Source of the DNA: Mycolicibacterium komossense | GTDB taxonomy: Bacteria > Actinomycetota > Actinomycetes > Mycobacteriales > Mycobacteriaceae | Direction: 5' to 3' | NCBI RefSeq assembly: GCF_025822605.1 | Contig: NZ_JACKTY010000012.1 | Coordinates: 374,635 to 438,634, forward strand | Length of the DNA stretch: 64,000 bases | Shown here: piece by piece, positions 18,068 through 26,777 of the stretch | How the letters are laid out: every line of letters starts with the position of its first letter | Numbering within the stretch: the first letter of the stretch is position 1 | Made by a program: the position numbers and the translations under genes | The notes under the pieces: model-generated | Database searches by the model: none | What the model saw: the letters and a program-made list of their open reading frames with translations, nothing else | Told to the model about the DNA's origin: nothing

Positions 18068-19045
18068 ATGGCGAGGTCAGACTTGCTGCTTGCGCTGGTT
18101 CAATCCGGGGCCGGAGGTGATGATCTCGCGTTTCGGCGTGCGGCCGAAGCCCTGATAGCGGAAGAGAACGCCAAGAAACACAACGTGCTCGCCTCGCAGC
18201 TCACCGAAGCTCTGACCCGTCGCCGTAGCACTGCGTCGACCGTCTCGCCGCTGTCGCGTCAGCGTGAGTCGGCGGGCCTCTTCCACGAGATCGAGCCGTT
18301 GAGACGGATTGCCGACCTCGTCCTGCCGGTCGCCGTGCGACAGCAGGCGACCGAACTGATCGAGGAGCATCACCGGCGGGATCTGCTCCGGAGCCACGGC
18401 GTCGAGCCGAGGCACCGCGTACTGCTGGCCGGCCCACCCGGCAGCGGCAAGACATCGTTCGCCGAGGCGTTAGCGACGGAGATCGCGGTGCCCTTGATGT
18501 CGGTGCGATACGAGGCGCTGATCGGATCCTTCCTCGGCGAAACCGCGGGCAGGCTCGAAGCCTTGTTCGCCGCGGTGCGCATGCAGCCGTGCGTGCTCTT
18601 CTTCGACGAGTTCGACGCGGTAGCCAAGGAACGCGGTGACACACACGAGACCGGTGAGATCAAGCGAGTGGTGAGTTCCCTTCTGCTACAGATCGACAGG
18701 CTTCCCACGCACGTGGTCGTAGTCGCGGCGACCAATCACGCGGAGCTGCTAGACAGAGCTGTATGGCGGCGGATGCAGCTTCGCCTTTCGCTGCCACGTG
18801 CGTCGCGGGAGGGGAAGGTGGAGTGGCTTAAGGCGTGGTCGAGTAGGACCGGCGTCTCCTTCGGGCTCTCCGAGCGAACAGTCGCCGACCGCCTGCGTGA
18901 CGCGAGTTACGCCGAGCTTGAAGATTTTGCGCTGGACGTGCAGAGGCGCCAGATCCTTGACGGGTTCGACGCGAGCCCCTCCGACGTCACGAGCCGGCTC
19001 CTGAGGAGTTGGGCGCAACGCGCGAAGCCAGACTCCGTTGACTGA
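18068..19045 (+). CDS. ietA: AAA ATPase of an IetAS-type defence pair
   Basis: 325 residues with one AAA domain: Walker A AGPPGSGKTSFAEALA near residue 125, Walker B VLFFDEFDAVAKERG near 180, sensor VVVAATNHAELLDRAVWRRMQL near 220. The N-terminal ~90 residues are helical and charged. It overlaps the next gene, an S8 protease, by eight bases. An AAA ATPase coupled to a subtilisin-like protease of about 800 residues is the IetAS arrangement, first described as a stability/incompatibility locus of an Agrobacterium plasmid and later shown to be anti-phage. ATG 18068 follows GGAGGGAG. The symbol is assigned by architecture. Confidence 0.75.
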   Translation: MARSDLLLALVQSGAGGDDLAFRRAAEALIAEENAKKHNVLASQLTEALTRRRSTASTVSPLSRQRESAGLFHEIEPLRRIADLVLPVAVRQQATELIEEHHRRDLLRSHGVEPRHRVLLAGPPGSGKTSFAEALATEIAVPLMSVRYEALIGSFLGETAGRLEALFAAVRMQPCVLFFDEFDAVAKERGDTHETGEIKRVVSSLLLQIDRLPTHVVVVAATNHAELLDRAVWRRMQLRLSLPRASREGKVEWLKAWSSRTGVSFGLSERTVADRLRDASYAELEDFALDVQRRQILDGFDASPSDVTSRLLRSWAQRAKPDSVD

Positions 19046-21530
19046 GGCGGTCGGTCCCGGCCGCCCGGTCCTGTGGGGTCGGGTGCGGCCTCCGACACCC
19101 GTCATCTCCACCGCCCGCAACAGCCCCAAGGTCGATGTTCCCGGGGGTGGGCGACAGGGGGAGCGGCTGGACTCCAGGTTCGAGGCGCTCGAGCGCGCCT
19201 TCGGCGATCAGATCAACTTTGTCGCCTCCCTGAGCGCGAGCGACCCCGAACTTGTGGTCGTGTTCGAGGGGTTGGATGAGCGGGTCGATCTGACCAATGT
19301 CGCCGAGAATCTCGGGTTCGAGATCCTCAGTGAGGTCGAGACCGAATCCGAACCGGATCCCGACTTCCCGCGCAGGTCGAAGGACCAGTCCCTGCCCGTG
19401 CCCGGATGCATACACGCTGTGTGTCTCAACCGGTCCGCCATGGACGAACTGTTGCGCTACTGGGCGGAGTGGAAGCGTAGCGAACGCCTGCCCCACGGCT
19501 ACACACCGCTGCGAGAACTGTTCGCGCACCTGAAGGACGTCCGACCATGGGGCCCGCTGGACCGGATGCGGGCCACAGACTGGTCGGAGTATCTGGCGGG
19601 ACTATTGCCCGACACACAGCATGAGATCGAGATTGAACTCTGGTACCGGTTCTCGCCGGCGCTGCGCGACCGGGCTGAGCGCGACATCGCCACTGTGATC
19701 GCCGCGGACGGGGGCTCGGTGCTGTCAGCCGTGCGCGTCGATGAGGTCGGGTTCCACGGCATGAAGGCACTGGTACCCACCGAAACGTTGAGCGCCCTGG
19801 CCCGCGGCGACCACGACGCGGTGGACGTCGTCAAATCCACCCACGTGATGTACGTCCGTGCGTCGTCGCAGTCGTTCCTGATCTCCGAGTCCGCCTCAGA
19901 CGCCGGCGAACCAGACCCCTCGCTGTCCGCCGGCCCTCCGGTGTTATGCGTCCTCGACGGCGTCCCCGTGACCAATCACCCGCTGCTGGCCGACCGTCTC
20001 GTCGTGCACGATCCAGACGATCTGGCCGGTGCGTCGAGCACAGGCCAGCGCAAGCACGGCACGGCTATGGCGTCGGTCGCGGTGTGGGGAGACCTGTCGA
20101 CGCCGACAGCGCCAGCCAGCAGGCCGGTGCTCGTTCGCCCCATCCTCGCGCCGAACCCAGCCACGCGCGACGGCACCGAGGAGCTTCGCCGCGACGAACT
20201 CGCACCCGACCTCATGCGCCGCGTATTCAGGGAGCTATTCGACGGCGACGGCACCGGAGGCCCCGTTGGGGAGTCGATCGTCGTGGTCAGCCTCTCAGTA
20301 GGGGATCCCGGCGCGCCGTTCGACGGCGTGATGTCGGCGTGGGCGCGGACCCTCGACTGGCTGAGCTCGTTGTACGGAGTCGTCGTGGTGGTCTCGGCCG
20401 GCAATCACGTCCGCCTGCCGGTGGCAGGCGGGGCCACGTCGGTCGCCGACCTGACGGGCCCTGAACGCGCAGGAGCCGTGAACCGGGCGGTGGCCGAGGC
20501 GTTCCCGCGCCGGAGCCTGCTGGCACCCGCGGACGCGATCAACGCCGTTACAGTGGGGGCGCTCAGCCAGGACGCCGCAGGCGACGTCCCGCCAGGTCCA
20601 TATCGGTTCGACCCCGGGGCCGACTCACAAATCGTCAACCCCGTGAGCGCGCTAGGTTCCGGGCATCGCAGATCGATCAAACCCGATCTGGTGGCCCCAG
20701 GCGGCCGCACCTACTACAGGACACCACTCGAAGGGGACGACGCCCTCGTCCCAGCGACGTCCGCTGGGCTCGGACCCGGCATCAAAGTCGCTGCTGCGGA
20801 TGGACATTCGCTCGTCTTCACCTCCGGCACCAGTCCAGCGGCAGCGATGGTCGCCAGGGAAGCCGCCGAACTGGTGGACGTACTGTGGCAGATCGCGGAC
20901 GAACCGCTTTCCCGTGCCGCGATCGCTGCAGCGACCAAGGCCCTACTGACGCACGGTGCGCGCGTACCCGAGGATCTGCTGGTCGATGATCGCATCGGAG
21001 CGCACGCCCACGGCTACGGCGAACTTTCTCGCATCCTGTCAAGGGGGTGTGCGGCCAATGAGGCGACGATCATCTGCGCCGGCACAATCGGAGCCAACGA
21101 GCAGCGAGTGGTGGCGGTGCCATTGCCGTCCGGTCTTCAGCAGACCGGTATCAAACGGTTGACGGCCACGCTGGCGTGGCTGTCGCCCGTGAACTGGCGA
21201 CACCGCCAATACCGAAGGGCGGCTCTGTCATTCGCGAAGCCGACGGGACTCACGGAACTCGGTACGGCGCTGGACGTTCAGGCGGACGCCAGCAAGCGGG
21301 GCACCGTCCAGCACGCGGTGTGGGAGGTGAACCGAGCCGTGCCTTACGGTCGAGGCGACGAGTTCGAGCTGACCGTGCAGTGCCGCGAACAGGCCGGCGG
21401 GTTAAATGGCGCACCGGTCGACTTCGCGGTCGCGATCTCCCTCTGGGTTGCCCCCGAACTGGAAGTCGATGTCTACCAGGAGATTCGGGAACAGCTTGAG
21501 GCGCGGGTCGGTGTGGGAGTCCGGACCTAA
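19038..21530 (+). CDS. ietS: S8 (subtilisin-like) serine protease of an IetAS-type defence pair
   Basis: About 830 residues from TTG 19038, which lies inside the end of the ATPase gene. The catalytic triad is visible: Asp in VLCVLDGVPVTNHPLL (near residue 305), His in RKHGTAMASVAVWG (near 340) and Ser in FTSGTSPAAAMVAREAA (near 598), with the oxyanion Asn in VVVVSAGNHVRLP. There is no signal peptide, so it should act in the cytoplasm with the ATPase. The N-terminal ~290 residues precede the protease domain, and the C-terminal ~200 are beta-rich (VAVPLPSGLQQTGIKRLTATLAW). In such pairs the ATPase is thought to control the protease. Confidence 0.8.
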   Translation: MTEAVGPGRPVLWGRVRPPTPVISTARNSPKVDVPGGGRQGERLDSRFEALERAFGDQINFVASLSASDPELVVVFEGLDERVDLTNVAENLGFEILSEVETESEPDPDFPRRSKDQSLPVPGCIHAVCLNRSAMDELLRYWAEWKRSERLPHGYTPLRELFAHLKDVRPWGPLDRMRATDWSEYLAGLLPDTQHEIEIELWYRFSPALRDRAERDIATVIAADGGSVLSAVRVDEVGFHGMKALVPTETLSALARGDHDAVDVVKSTHVMYVRASSQSFLISESASDAGEPDPSLSAGPPVLCVLDGVPVTNHPLLADRLVVHDPDDLAGASSTGQRKHGTAMASVAVWGDLSTPTAPASRPVLVRPILAPNPATRDGTEELRRDELAPDLMRRVFRELFDGDGTGGPVGESIVVVSLSVGDPGAPFDGVMSAWARTLDWLSSLYGVVVVVSAGNHVRLPVAGGATSVADLTGPERAGAVNRAVAEAFPRRSLLAPADAINAVTVGALSQDAAGDVPPGPYRFDPGADSQIVNPVSALGSGHRRSIKPDLVAPGGRTYYRTPLEGDDALVPATSAGLGPGIKVAAADGHSLVFTSGTSPAAAMVAREAAELVDVLWQIADEPLSRAAIAAATKALLTHGARVPEDLLVDDRIGAHAHGYGELSRILSRGCAANEATIICAGTIGANEQRVVAVPLPSGLQQTGIKRLTATLAWLSPVNWRHRQYRRAALSFAKPTGLTELGTALDVQADASKRGTVQHAVWEVNRAVPYGRGDEFELTVQCREQAGGLNGAPVDFAVAISLWVAPELEVDVYQEIREQLEARVGVGVRT

Positions 21531-21689
21531 AGGCGAATGTCACACTGGCGTCGGAAATCGTACCTACTTCGAACGCCGAAAGATCAAACTTGTTGTCTGT
21601 GACATTGGTGGGTCGATCCGCCGAAAAGTAGGTCATCGTCGGCACCGCTGCAGATGGCTCGCCGGGACGTCACGCCGGAGCGTCGAGTT

Positions 21690-21835
21690 CAGTTCGAGTC
21701 TGGTTGCGCCAGGATCTCGCGCAGCGTGGGGAGCACGCGCTGATCCTTTGGCCGATTAGCGGCTTGCTTGGATCTGATGACGTCGGCCAGTGACGCGATC
21801 TGGACGGTGACACCGTAGAGCTGCGCGTCCGAGGG
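21690..21835 (-). pseudogene. C-terminal remnant of an AbiEii-like nucleotidyltransferase gene
   Basis: Read on the minus strand, directly in frame after the nicT stop codon, 48 codons give PSDAQLYGVTVQIASLADV then IRSKQAANRPKDQ and LPTLREILAQPDSN, ending at TGA (21690-21692). The segment ASLADVIRSK..A.RPKD...LP.LRE matches the C-terminus of AbiEii/MNT-type nucleotidyltransferase proteins common in actinobacteria. No start and no N-terminal catalytic GS..D motif remain, so it is a fragment left by a deletion or insertion. It lies next to ietAS, consistent with a defence gene cluster. The 160 bases before it (21531-21689) show nothing else. Confidence 0.55.
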
Positions 21836-22975
21836 TTACCCGCTGAGATTGGTGGTCCAGCGTTCTTCGATGCGGCCGAATCGCCAGATCGAGATGGCGA
21901 GGAGCCAGGAGATGACGAACAGGGCGACGATGATGTAGCCGACGTAGTCGAGGTCGATGTTGGCGATCGCCGCCAGCGGGCCGGATTCGATGTGCAGCCG
22001 GTCGGCGATCACCCCGACGAGTTCGATGGTGCCGATGATCAGGGCGACGGCAACCGACAGGCTGGTGATGGTCATGTTGTAGAAGATCTTGCGGACCGGT
22101 TTGGCGAAGGCCCAGCCGTAGGCGTAGTTCATGAAGACACCGTCGGTGGTGTCCATCAGACACATGCCCGCCGCGAACAGGATCGGCAGCACCAGGATGG
22201 CGTAGAAGGGCAGATTGAACGCTGCGGCGCCACCGGCCAAGACCAACAGACCGACTTCGGTCGCGGTGTCGAAGCCCAGCCCGAACAGAACGCCGATGGG
22301 GTAGATGTGCCACGGCTTGGTCACTGACTTGGTCAGCCCGCCAAGGAACCGATTCATGAATCCGCGCGAGTCGAGCTGCTTCTCGAGTTCGGCCTCGTCG
22401 TAGCGGCCTTGCCGCAATTCCCGGAACACCTTGATGATGCCCAGCAGGGCGATGAGGTTGAGGATGCCGATGATCCAGAGAAACACCCCGGACACTGACG
22501 GGCCGATCATGCCGGTGATGGTGTGCAGCGGGGAGTTCTCGTCCTCGACCGGGCCTACGAGGGCCCGCACTCCGACGGACAGTAGGAATGCCAGAGTGAA
22601 CACGATGGTGGAGTGGCCGAGGGAGAACCAGAACCCGACCGATAGGGGTTTGCGGTCGACGCGGTTCTGGAGGTTGTCGGCGATGAGTTTACGAGTGGTG
22701 TTGTCCACGGCCGCGATGTGGTCGGCATCGAATGCGTGCCGTAATCCGAAGGTGTAGGCCAGGATTCCGACGCCGACGGTGAAGACGGGATGGTCGCCGC
22801 CGAGTCTGTAGTGCTCGGGAACGACGAAGGCGAACAGCACCCCGAAGCCGATCAGGTGAAGCGCGATGATGAAGCCGTACATGCCAAAAAGTGACCGCTT
22901 GTCTGCATGGGACAAGGAGCGCCGAAACTGAGCAAAACCGCCGGCAGGCGAATCTGTGGTCTCCGATGTGGCCAT
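21836..22975 (-). CDS. NicT/HoxN-family nickel/cobalt permease
   Basis: A 379-residue membrane protein with eight or so hydrophobic segments. The family signatures are complete: RHAFDADHIAAVDNTTRK near residue 75 (metal selection), FWFSLGHSTIVF, GLGFDTATEVGLL and FAAGMCLMDTTDG. It imports Ni2+ and/or Co2+ as a secondary transporter, and which metal is preferred cannot be judged by eye. ATG 22975 is chosen at the start of the family N-terminus; the frame extends further but without homology. It lies 70 bases downstream of the arsR-like gene and is probably its operon partner. Confidence 0.92.
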   Translation of the reverse strand: MATSETTDSPAGGFAQFRRSLSHADKRSLFGMYGFIIALHLIGFGVLFAFVVPEHYRLGGDHPVFTVGVGILAYTFGLRHAFDADHIAAVDNTTRKLIADNLQNRVDRKPLSVGFWFSLGHSTIVFTLAFLLSVGVRALVGPVEDENSPLHTITGMIGPSVSGVFLWIIGILNLIALLGIIKVFRELRQGRYDEAELEKQLDSRGFMNRFLGGLTKSVTKPWHIYPIGVLFGLGFDTATEVGLLVLAGGAAAFNLPFYAILVLPILFAAGMCLMDTTDGVFMNYAYGWAFAKPVRKIFYNMTITSLSVAVALIIGTIELVGVIADRLHIESGPLAAIANIDLDYVGYIIVALFVISWLLAISIWRFGRIEERWTTNLSG

Positions 22976-23045
22976 GGATGGCGAGCGTATGCCCCACCTG
23001 ATCGTCTGTCTATGTGAAAAGATGGGCGGAAGCGACGGAAGAACC

Positions 23046-23327
23046 TTAGCTTCGGCGGGCGCCGATCCAATGCGGCAGGTCATGCACCGTGCCCTCGTCT
23101 AGCTGGTAATTCACTGTGCGTCCGACTCGGACCGACCTAACCCACCCCTGGCGGCGTAAAACCCGGAGAGCCTGCGACACCGCGTTCTCCGTACGGCCGA
23201 CCGCTTCCGCCAGATCGCTGACACAGATGTCTGGTGTGCGGTGCATTGCCAGCAGGATCTCTAACCGGTTGGGGTCGGACAGCATGTCGAAGCGCGCCGC
23301 CCATGTGGCGGTATCTACCTCGGTCAC
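23046..23327 (-). CDS. ArsR/SmtB-family metal-responsive repressor
   Basis: A 93-residue winged-helix protein. RFDMLSDPNRLEILLAMHRTPDICVSDLAEAVGRTENAVSQALRVLRRQGWVRSVRVGRTVNYQL is the ArsR core; the Cys in DICVSDLAEAVG occupies the alpha-3 position used by several metal sensors, and the C-terminal HDLPHW supplies His residues at an alpha-5-like site. It precedes the nickel/cobalt permease and is divergent from sodA. It most likely senses Ni or Co and represses the permease; control of sodA as well is an inference from the shared promoter region. Confidence 0.85.
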   Translation of the reverse strand: MTEVDTATWAARFDMLSDPNRLEILLAMHRTPDICVSDLAEAVGRTENAVSQALRVLRRQGWVRSVRVGRTVNYQLDEGTVHDLPHWIGARRS

Positions 23328-23543
23328 GGCCGACTCGCGCCCGATCGTTGCATGCTTTGCAATCTATCGAATGTTGACGCCACCCGCGTGGGCCTGTCGA
23401 GCATGTCGGTAGCTATCGCGAATCACTCTGAACCACAGAGAATTTCGTGTGAGCGGCCGTGGCGCACTGCCATCCCGTTGGGGGGTGTGAGTGATGTGCT
23501 GCATCGACTTCGGCGCCCGCGGCCGCTCACCAGTCCAACCTAA

Positions 23544-23557
23544 CAGATGAACATCTG
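23544..23557. promoter_or_regulatory. Candidate ArsR operator in the arsR/sodA intergenic region
   Basis: CAGATGAACATCTG is a perfect 14-base dyad in the 331-base gap between the divergent genes, followed by a second TGAACA half-site. TGAACA half-sites resemble SmtB/ArsR-type operators. It lies about 100 bases ahead of sodA and 217 from arsR, so it could control either promoter. I see no other feature in this gap (23328-23658) apart from the AGGAAGGA ribosome site of sodA. Confidence 0.45.
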
Positions 23558-23658
23558 AACAGCTAGACTGATGTTGGCCAGTGGTGGTCTGCTTATCTGG
23601 TCGACCACCGGGGCCGGCAGCCCATCGGTGACGTCCATGAGGACGCAGGAAGGAATTC

Positions 23659-24279
23659 ATGGCTGAGTACTCCTTGCCCGAGCTGGATTACGATTACGGC
23701 GCGTTGGAGCCCCATATCTCTGGGCAGATCAACGAGATTCACCACAGCAAGCACCACGCGACGTACGTCAAAGGTCTCAACGACACGATCGCCAAACTTG
23801 AGGAAGCGCGCGCCAACGACGATCACGCCGCGATCTTCCTCAACGAGAAGAACCTCGCCTTCCACCTCGGCGGGCACGTGAATCATTCGATCTGGTGGAA
23901 GAACCTCTCCCCAAACGGTGGCGACAAGCCAGAGGGGGATCTCGCCGCGGCCATCGACGACCAGTTCGGCTCGTTCGACAAGTTCCGCGCCCAGTTCACC
24001 GCGGCGGCCAACGGCTTGCAGGGCTCTGGGTGGGCAGTGCTGGGCTACGACACCCTCGGAAACCGATTGCTGACATTCCAGCTGTACGACCAGCAGGCCA
24101 ATGTGCCGCTCGGCATCATTCCGCTGCTGCAGGTCGACATGTGGGAGCACGCCTACTATTTGCAGTACAAGAATGTCAAAGCCGACTATGTGAAAGCCTT
24201 TTGGAATGTGGTCAATTGGGCCGACGTGCAAGATCGCTACGCCGCGGCGACAACGAAGACCGCGGGCCTGATCTTCTAA
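23659..24279 (+). CDS. sodA: Superoxide dismutase, Fe/Mn family, Mn type predicted
   Basis: A 206-residue Fe/Mn superoxide dismutase. Metal ligands are His28 in EIHHSKHH, His76 in HVNHSIWW, and Asp160 and His164 in VDMWEHAY. Residue 145 is Gln ([11 protein letters not shown]). In mycobacteria Gln145 marks the Mn-using enzymes of fast growers, while His145 marks the Fe enzyme of M. tuberculosis. No signal peptide is present, as is usual for SodA. AGGAAGGA stands ahead of the ATG. It is divergent from a nickel-type ArsR/NicT pair, an unusual setting for this gene. Confidence 0.95.
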   Translation: MAEYSLPELDYDYGALEPHISGQINEIHHSKHHATYVKGLNDTIAKLEEARANDDHAAIFLNEKNLAFHLGGHVNHSIWWKNLSPNGGDKPEGDLAAAIDDQFGSFDKFRAQFTAAANGLQGSGWAVLGYDTLGNRLLTFQLYDQQANVPLGIIPLLQVDMWEHAYYLQYKNVKADYVKAFWNVVNWADVQDRYAAATTKTAGLIF

Positions 24280-24298
24280 TCCGATCCAGGGTTTCGTG

Positions 24299-24550
24299 AT
24301 GGCCGACGATGACAAGACGCGGTGGGCAATCGACGTGATGACCGCGTGGGCGCAAGGCGGTGACACCGGCTTCGTCCATGATCGCGTCGATTCCTACCTG
24401 GGCGAGGCGGACGGTGGCCCCGGACTGATCACCGGCCTCATCAACTTGTCAGGGCTGCTGCTAATGGGCATGGAAGCGACCACGGGGAAGAGCACGCCTG
24501 AGATCCTGCAAGCGATTGCGTCGACAGTGTCGAGGAACGGACAGAATTAG
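24299..24550 (+). CDS. Small conserved-looking protein downstream of sodA
   Basis: 83 residues: an acidic N-terminus, WAIDVMTAWAQGG, DRVDSYLGEADGGPGLITGLINLSGLLLMGMEATTGKSTPEILQAIA. It is helical with one moderately hydrophobic stretch (GLITGLINLSGLLLMGME). Not recognised. It starts 19 bases after sodA with AGGG upstream and is probably co-transcribed. It ends two bases before the convergent cbtA stop. Confidence 0.65.
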   Translation: MADDDKTRWAIDVMTAWAQGGDTGFVHDRVDSYLGEADGGPGLITGLINLSGLLLMGMEATTGKSTPEILQAIASTVSRNGQN

Positions 24551-24551
24551 C

Positions 24552-25466
24552 TCACGCCGACCGTGCCGGCTCACCACTGCGTGTCGTCGGCTCGCGTTTC
24601 ACCGGGTTGACCAATCGCTCCATCAGCTCACCGAATACCACCGCGATCATGCCCCAGACCAGCAGCTGGTTGATCAGCGAGTACCACCGGAACTTCCACA
24701 GCACGTCGGCGTCGAAACCGGGGTAGACGATCTGGCCGGGTTCGATCGTCTTGCCGTCCACGTTGAGTGGTGTGGACAGAATATTCGTGATCGGTTGGGG
24801 AGTCTCGGTTGACGCCTGGGCGAAGCCGAATTGATCGGCCTGGACCGCGTTGGCCGACAGGTCGCCCAGTGACGGAAGTGCCGACAGCGCAATGCCGTAC
24901 AGCACTAAGAAGCCTGCCGTGGTGATGGTGAGGCTGCGTCCCCAGCCCAGCCGTGTCGACAGCCGACGCGCGACCAACACGGCGAGACCCAGCAGAATCA
25001 GGGAGGTCGCAACCATGGTCAGGTAAAGCGCTCCACGGGTCTCGATCGTGAAATCGTGCCCGATGGCTGGCGGATTGGCGGGATATTTCACGAATGGCAG
25101 CAGGTACACGCCCAGAAATCCGAAACCAGCTGCCGCCCATGCTAATACCCGCGGACGAATCGTAAAGCGCCCGTGCAGGACCACGTAGGCGACGGCGACC
25201 AAGGCGCCCATTCCGATCGAGAAGGCGAGGATGCCAGTGGCGATTCCGACGCCGGACTGGATGGTCCGGCTGAAGATCTCCGGCCCGTCCGGCGCGGTGG
25301 GCCGGCCTGCGGCGGTGTTGAGTGCGTTGAGAACGTCATCGCGGCCGGACTCGTAGTCGATGGCTTTATTGATGACGGGTTCGGCGAATATGCGGGCGAA
25401 GACGAACCCCAGAATGCCGGCGATCAGCCCGGCGAGGGCTCCGCGCCCGATGACACGGATTTCCAT
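24552..25466 (-). CDS. cbtA: CbtA-family cobalt transporter subunit
   Basis: 304 residues with about six to seven hydrophobic segments. The N-terminus RGALAGLIAGILGFVFARIFAEPVINKAIDYESGRD and the central VYLLPFVKYPANPPAIGHDFTIETRGALYLTM are the CbtA signatures. It forms a cobalt uptake system with CbtB, encoded 12 bases upstream and governed by a cobalamin riboswitch. The C-terminus ends in a charged cytoplasmic tail. Confidence 0.9.
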   Translation of the reverse strand: MEIRVIGRGALAGLIAGILGFVFARIFAEPVINKAIDYESGRDDVLNALNTAAGRPTAPDGPEIFSRTIQSGVGIATGILAFSIGMGALVAVAYVVLHGRFTIRPRVLAWAAAGFGFLGVYLLPFVKYPANPPAIGHDFTIETRGALYLTMVATSLILLGLAVLVARRLSTRLGWGRSLTITTAGFLVLYGIALSALPSLGDLSANAVQADQFGFAQASTETPQPITNILSTPLNVDGKTIEPGQIVYPGFDADVLWKFRWYSLINQLLVWGMIAVVFGELMERLVNPVKREPTTRSGEPARSA

Positions 25467-25478
25467 GGGTGGCCGCTC

Positions 25479-25700
25479 TCAGTGGCAGGGGAAGCCGAGG
25501 AAGTGGCGCGAATCATGCACCCACTCGTGGACCACCATCGTCTTACCGAAGACCGAGGTCATGCCCTCGTCGACGCCGACGAAGTAGTAGGCCAGCAGCG
25601 CCAGAAAAATGGTCACGCTCAGCACGAGGATGACGCGGCCGGCCGACAGCGCCTCCGAGGAGATGCCGGAGTCGGGCCGTGAGGCTGGAATGCTTGTCAT
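25479..25700 (-). CDS. cbtB: CbtB-family cobalt transporter subunit
   Basis: A 73-residue protein with one membrane segment (ILVLSVTIFLALLAYYFVGVDEG) followed by a His-rich end, HEWVHDSRHFLGFPCH, which carries the family's metal-binding HEWVHD.RH pattern. It partners CbtA. AGGAGG stands immediately ahead of the ATG. It is the first gene after the riboswitch. Confidence 0.92.
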   Translation of the reverse strand: MTSIPASRPDSGISSEALSAGRVILVLSVTIFLALLAYYFVGVDEGMTSVFGKTMVVHEWVHDSRHFLGFPCH

Positions 25701-25744
25701 AGGTACCTCCTGGAGGGGTGATGCGCCCCGTGTTCGGATGGACT

Positions 25745-25845
25745 ACGACGGCGAAGTGTCTGACTCACCCATCAAGCTCGGCGGGTTCACAGTGGCGCAA
25801 CCGTTCCGGAGTCTCACCGAATTCCATGCACCGACGTAGATCCGC
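25745..25845 (-). ncRNA. Cobalamin riboswitch controlling cbtBA
   Basis: The transcript side reads GGTGCATGGAATTCGGTGAG, then ACTCCGGAACGGTTGC, the conserved GCGCCACTGTGA and, after a short variable arm, GGGTGAGTCAGAC. This order of blocks is that of cobalamin riboswitches placed before cbtB genes. A TTGACA box (complement of 25872-25877) lies just upstream as a possible -35. With enough B12 the switch should shut off cobalt uptake. The ends are approximate. The rest of the 25701-26048 gap shows nothing else. Confidence 0.8.
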
Positions 25846-26048
25846 ACAGCGAAACACGGGCGTGAAATGTGTGTCAACGCAGGGACAATCGCTACAGCCA
25901 TTTCCCAGGAAACTGACAGAATGGCCTTGGGTCGGATCTCCTCGGCCTTTGGCCCAACGCAGGTCCACGCGCCCGTGTGATCGTCGCCTCGAGATGTGCT
26001 GGCCCACTTGCCCTCGCAAGCCCCGGCACGTCGACACGCCGGTCATTG

Positions 26049-26777
26049 TCAGGCTCGAGCCGTGACGACCGCTGTGTCGGTCAGGGGACAGTCGCCGCAG
26101 GTGCGTCGGGCTGCCGTGCGGTAGTAGAGGCAGCAGCTACGGCGCTTGATCGCGCCGATGATGTCGCCGTCTAGACGCCCAGTTAGGGGCGGCATGGCCA
26201 AGATCTCCCGCGATATCGCGTCCACGCCGTGATGGTGGCGTTCGCCTCGGCTCAAGAGCGTATTCGCAACCAGGACCAGTGCCGCCGCGGCGTTACCCCA
26301 GAGCAGACCTTCGGCAACCTCGGTGATTGCATTCAGCGCGGTGTGCACCGAGGTCAACTGGTCGATGACGAGAGCGGAGGCAAGAGCCGCAGTCTCGGCC
26401 GGCGTGGCCCCCGGGTTTTCGAGGGCTGCCGGATTTGGAAGGTGAAGTCTGACCCGCCCCGCCGGTGACCGTCCGTAGCGCACCGCATCCAACTCGGGTA
26501 TCAGACTATCCGTCACCCAGGCCCCTAAGGCAACGGCCCAAAAGCGTTCCGCGAGTTCGTATTGCAACGAGGAAACCGCCACGCGTGGTTCAGCGGCGTT
26601 CAAGCGCCGCGCGACGGCGTCGACGAATCGACGCAATTGGTCCGGTGCAAAGAACTCCGCAGCACTCATTCCGGGGGAGGCCGGGTCCAGACGCGTCACG
26701 AAATACGGACCAATGCTCCCGGAGGTGCGTAGTGCTCTGCGTGGCCGATCGTCGCTGACCGATTCCCAGCCGTTCAC
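26049..26777 (-). CDS. FhuF-like (2Fe-2S) ferric reductase family protein
   Basis: 242 residues from GTG 26777. The C-terminal RRSCCLYYRTAARRTCGDCPL carries the CC-x10-CxxC pattern that binds the 2Fe-2S cluster in FhuF. The body has helical segments typical of the family (LAERFWAVALGAWVTDSLIPEL). FhuF proteins reduce ferric siderophores in the cytoplasm. Its start follows the gntR stop without a gap, so the two may be co-transcribed, though their functions do not obviously match. Confidence 0.8.
   Translation of the reverse strand: MNGWESVSDDRPRRALRTSGSIGPYFVTRLDPASPGMSAAEFFAPDQLRRFVDAVARRLNAAEPRVAVSSLQYELAERFWAVALGAWVTDSLIPELDAVRYGRSPAGRVRLHLPNPAALENPGATPAETAALASALVIDQLTSVHTALNAITEVAEGLLWGNAAAALVLVANTLLSRGERHHHGVDAISREILAMPPLTGRLDGDIIGAIKRRSCCLYYRTAARRTCGDCPLTDTAVVTARA

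Noticed and set aside
21820-21835. A GTCCGAGGG match that could be another copy of the att core
   Set aside because: Only nine bases match, without the G-run or flanking arms. It lies inside the AbiEii-like remnant.
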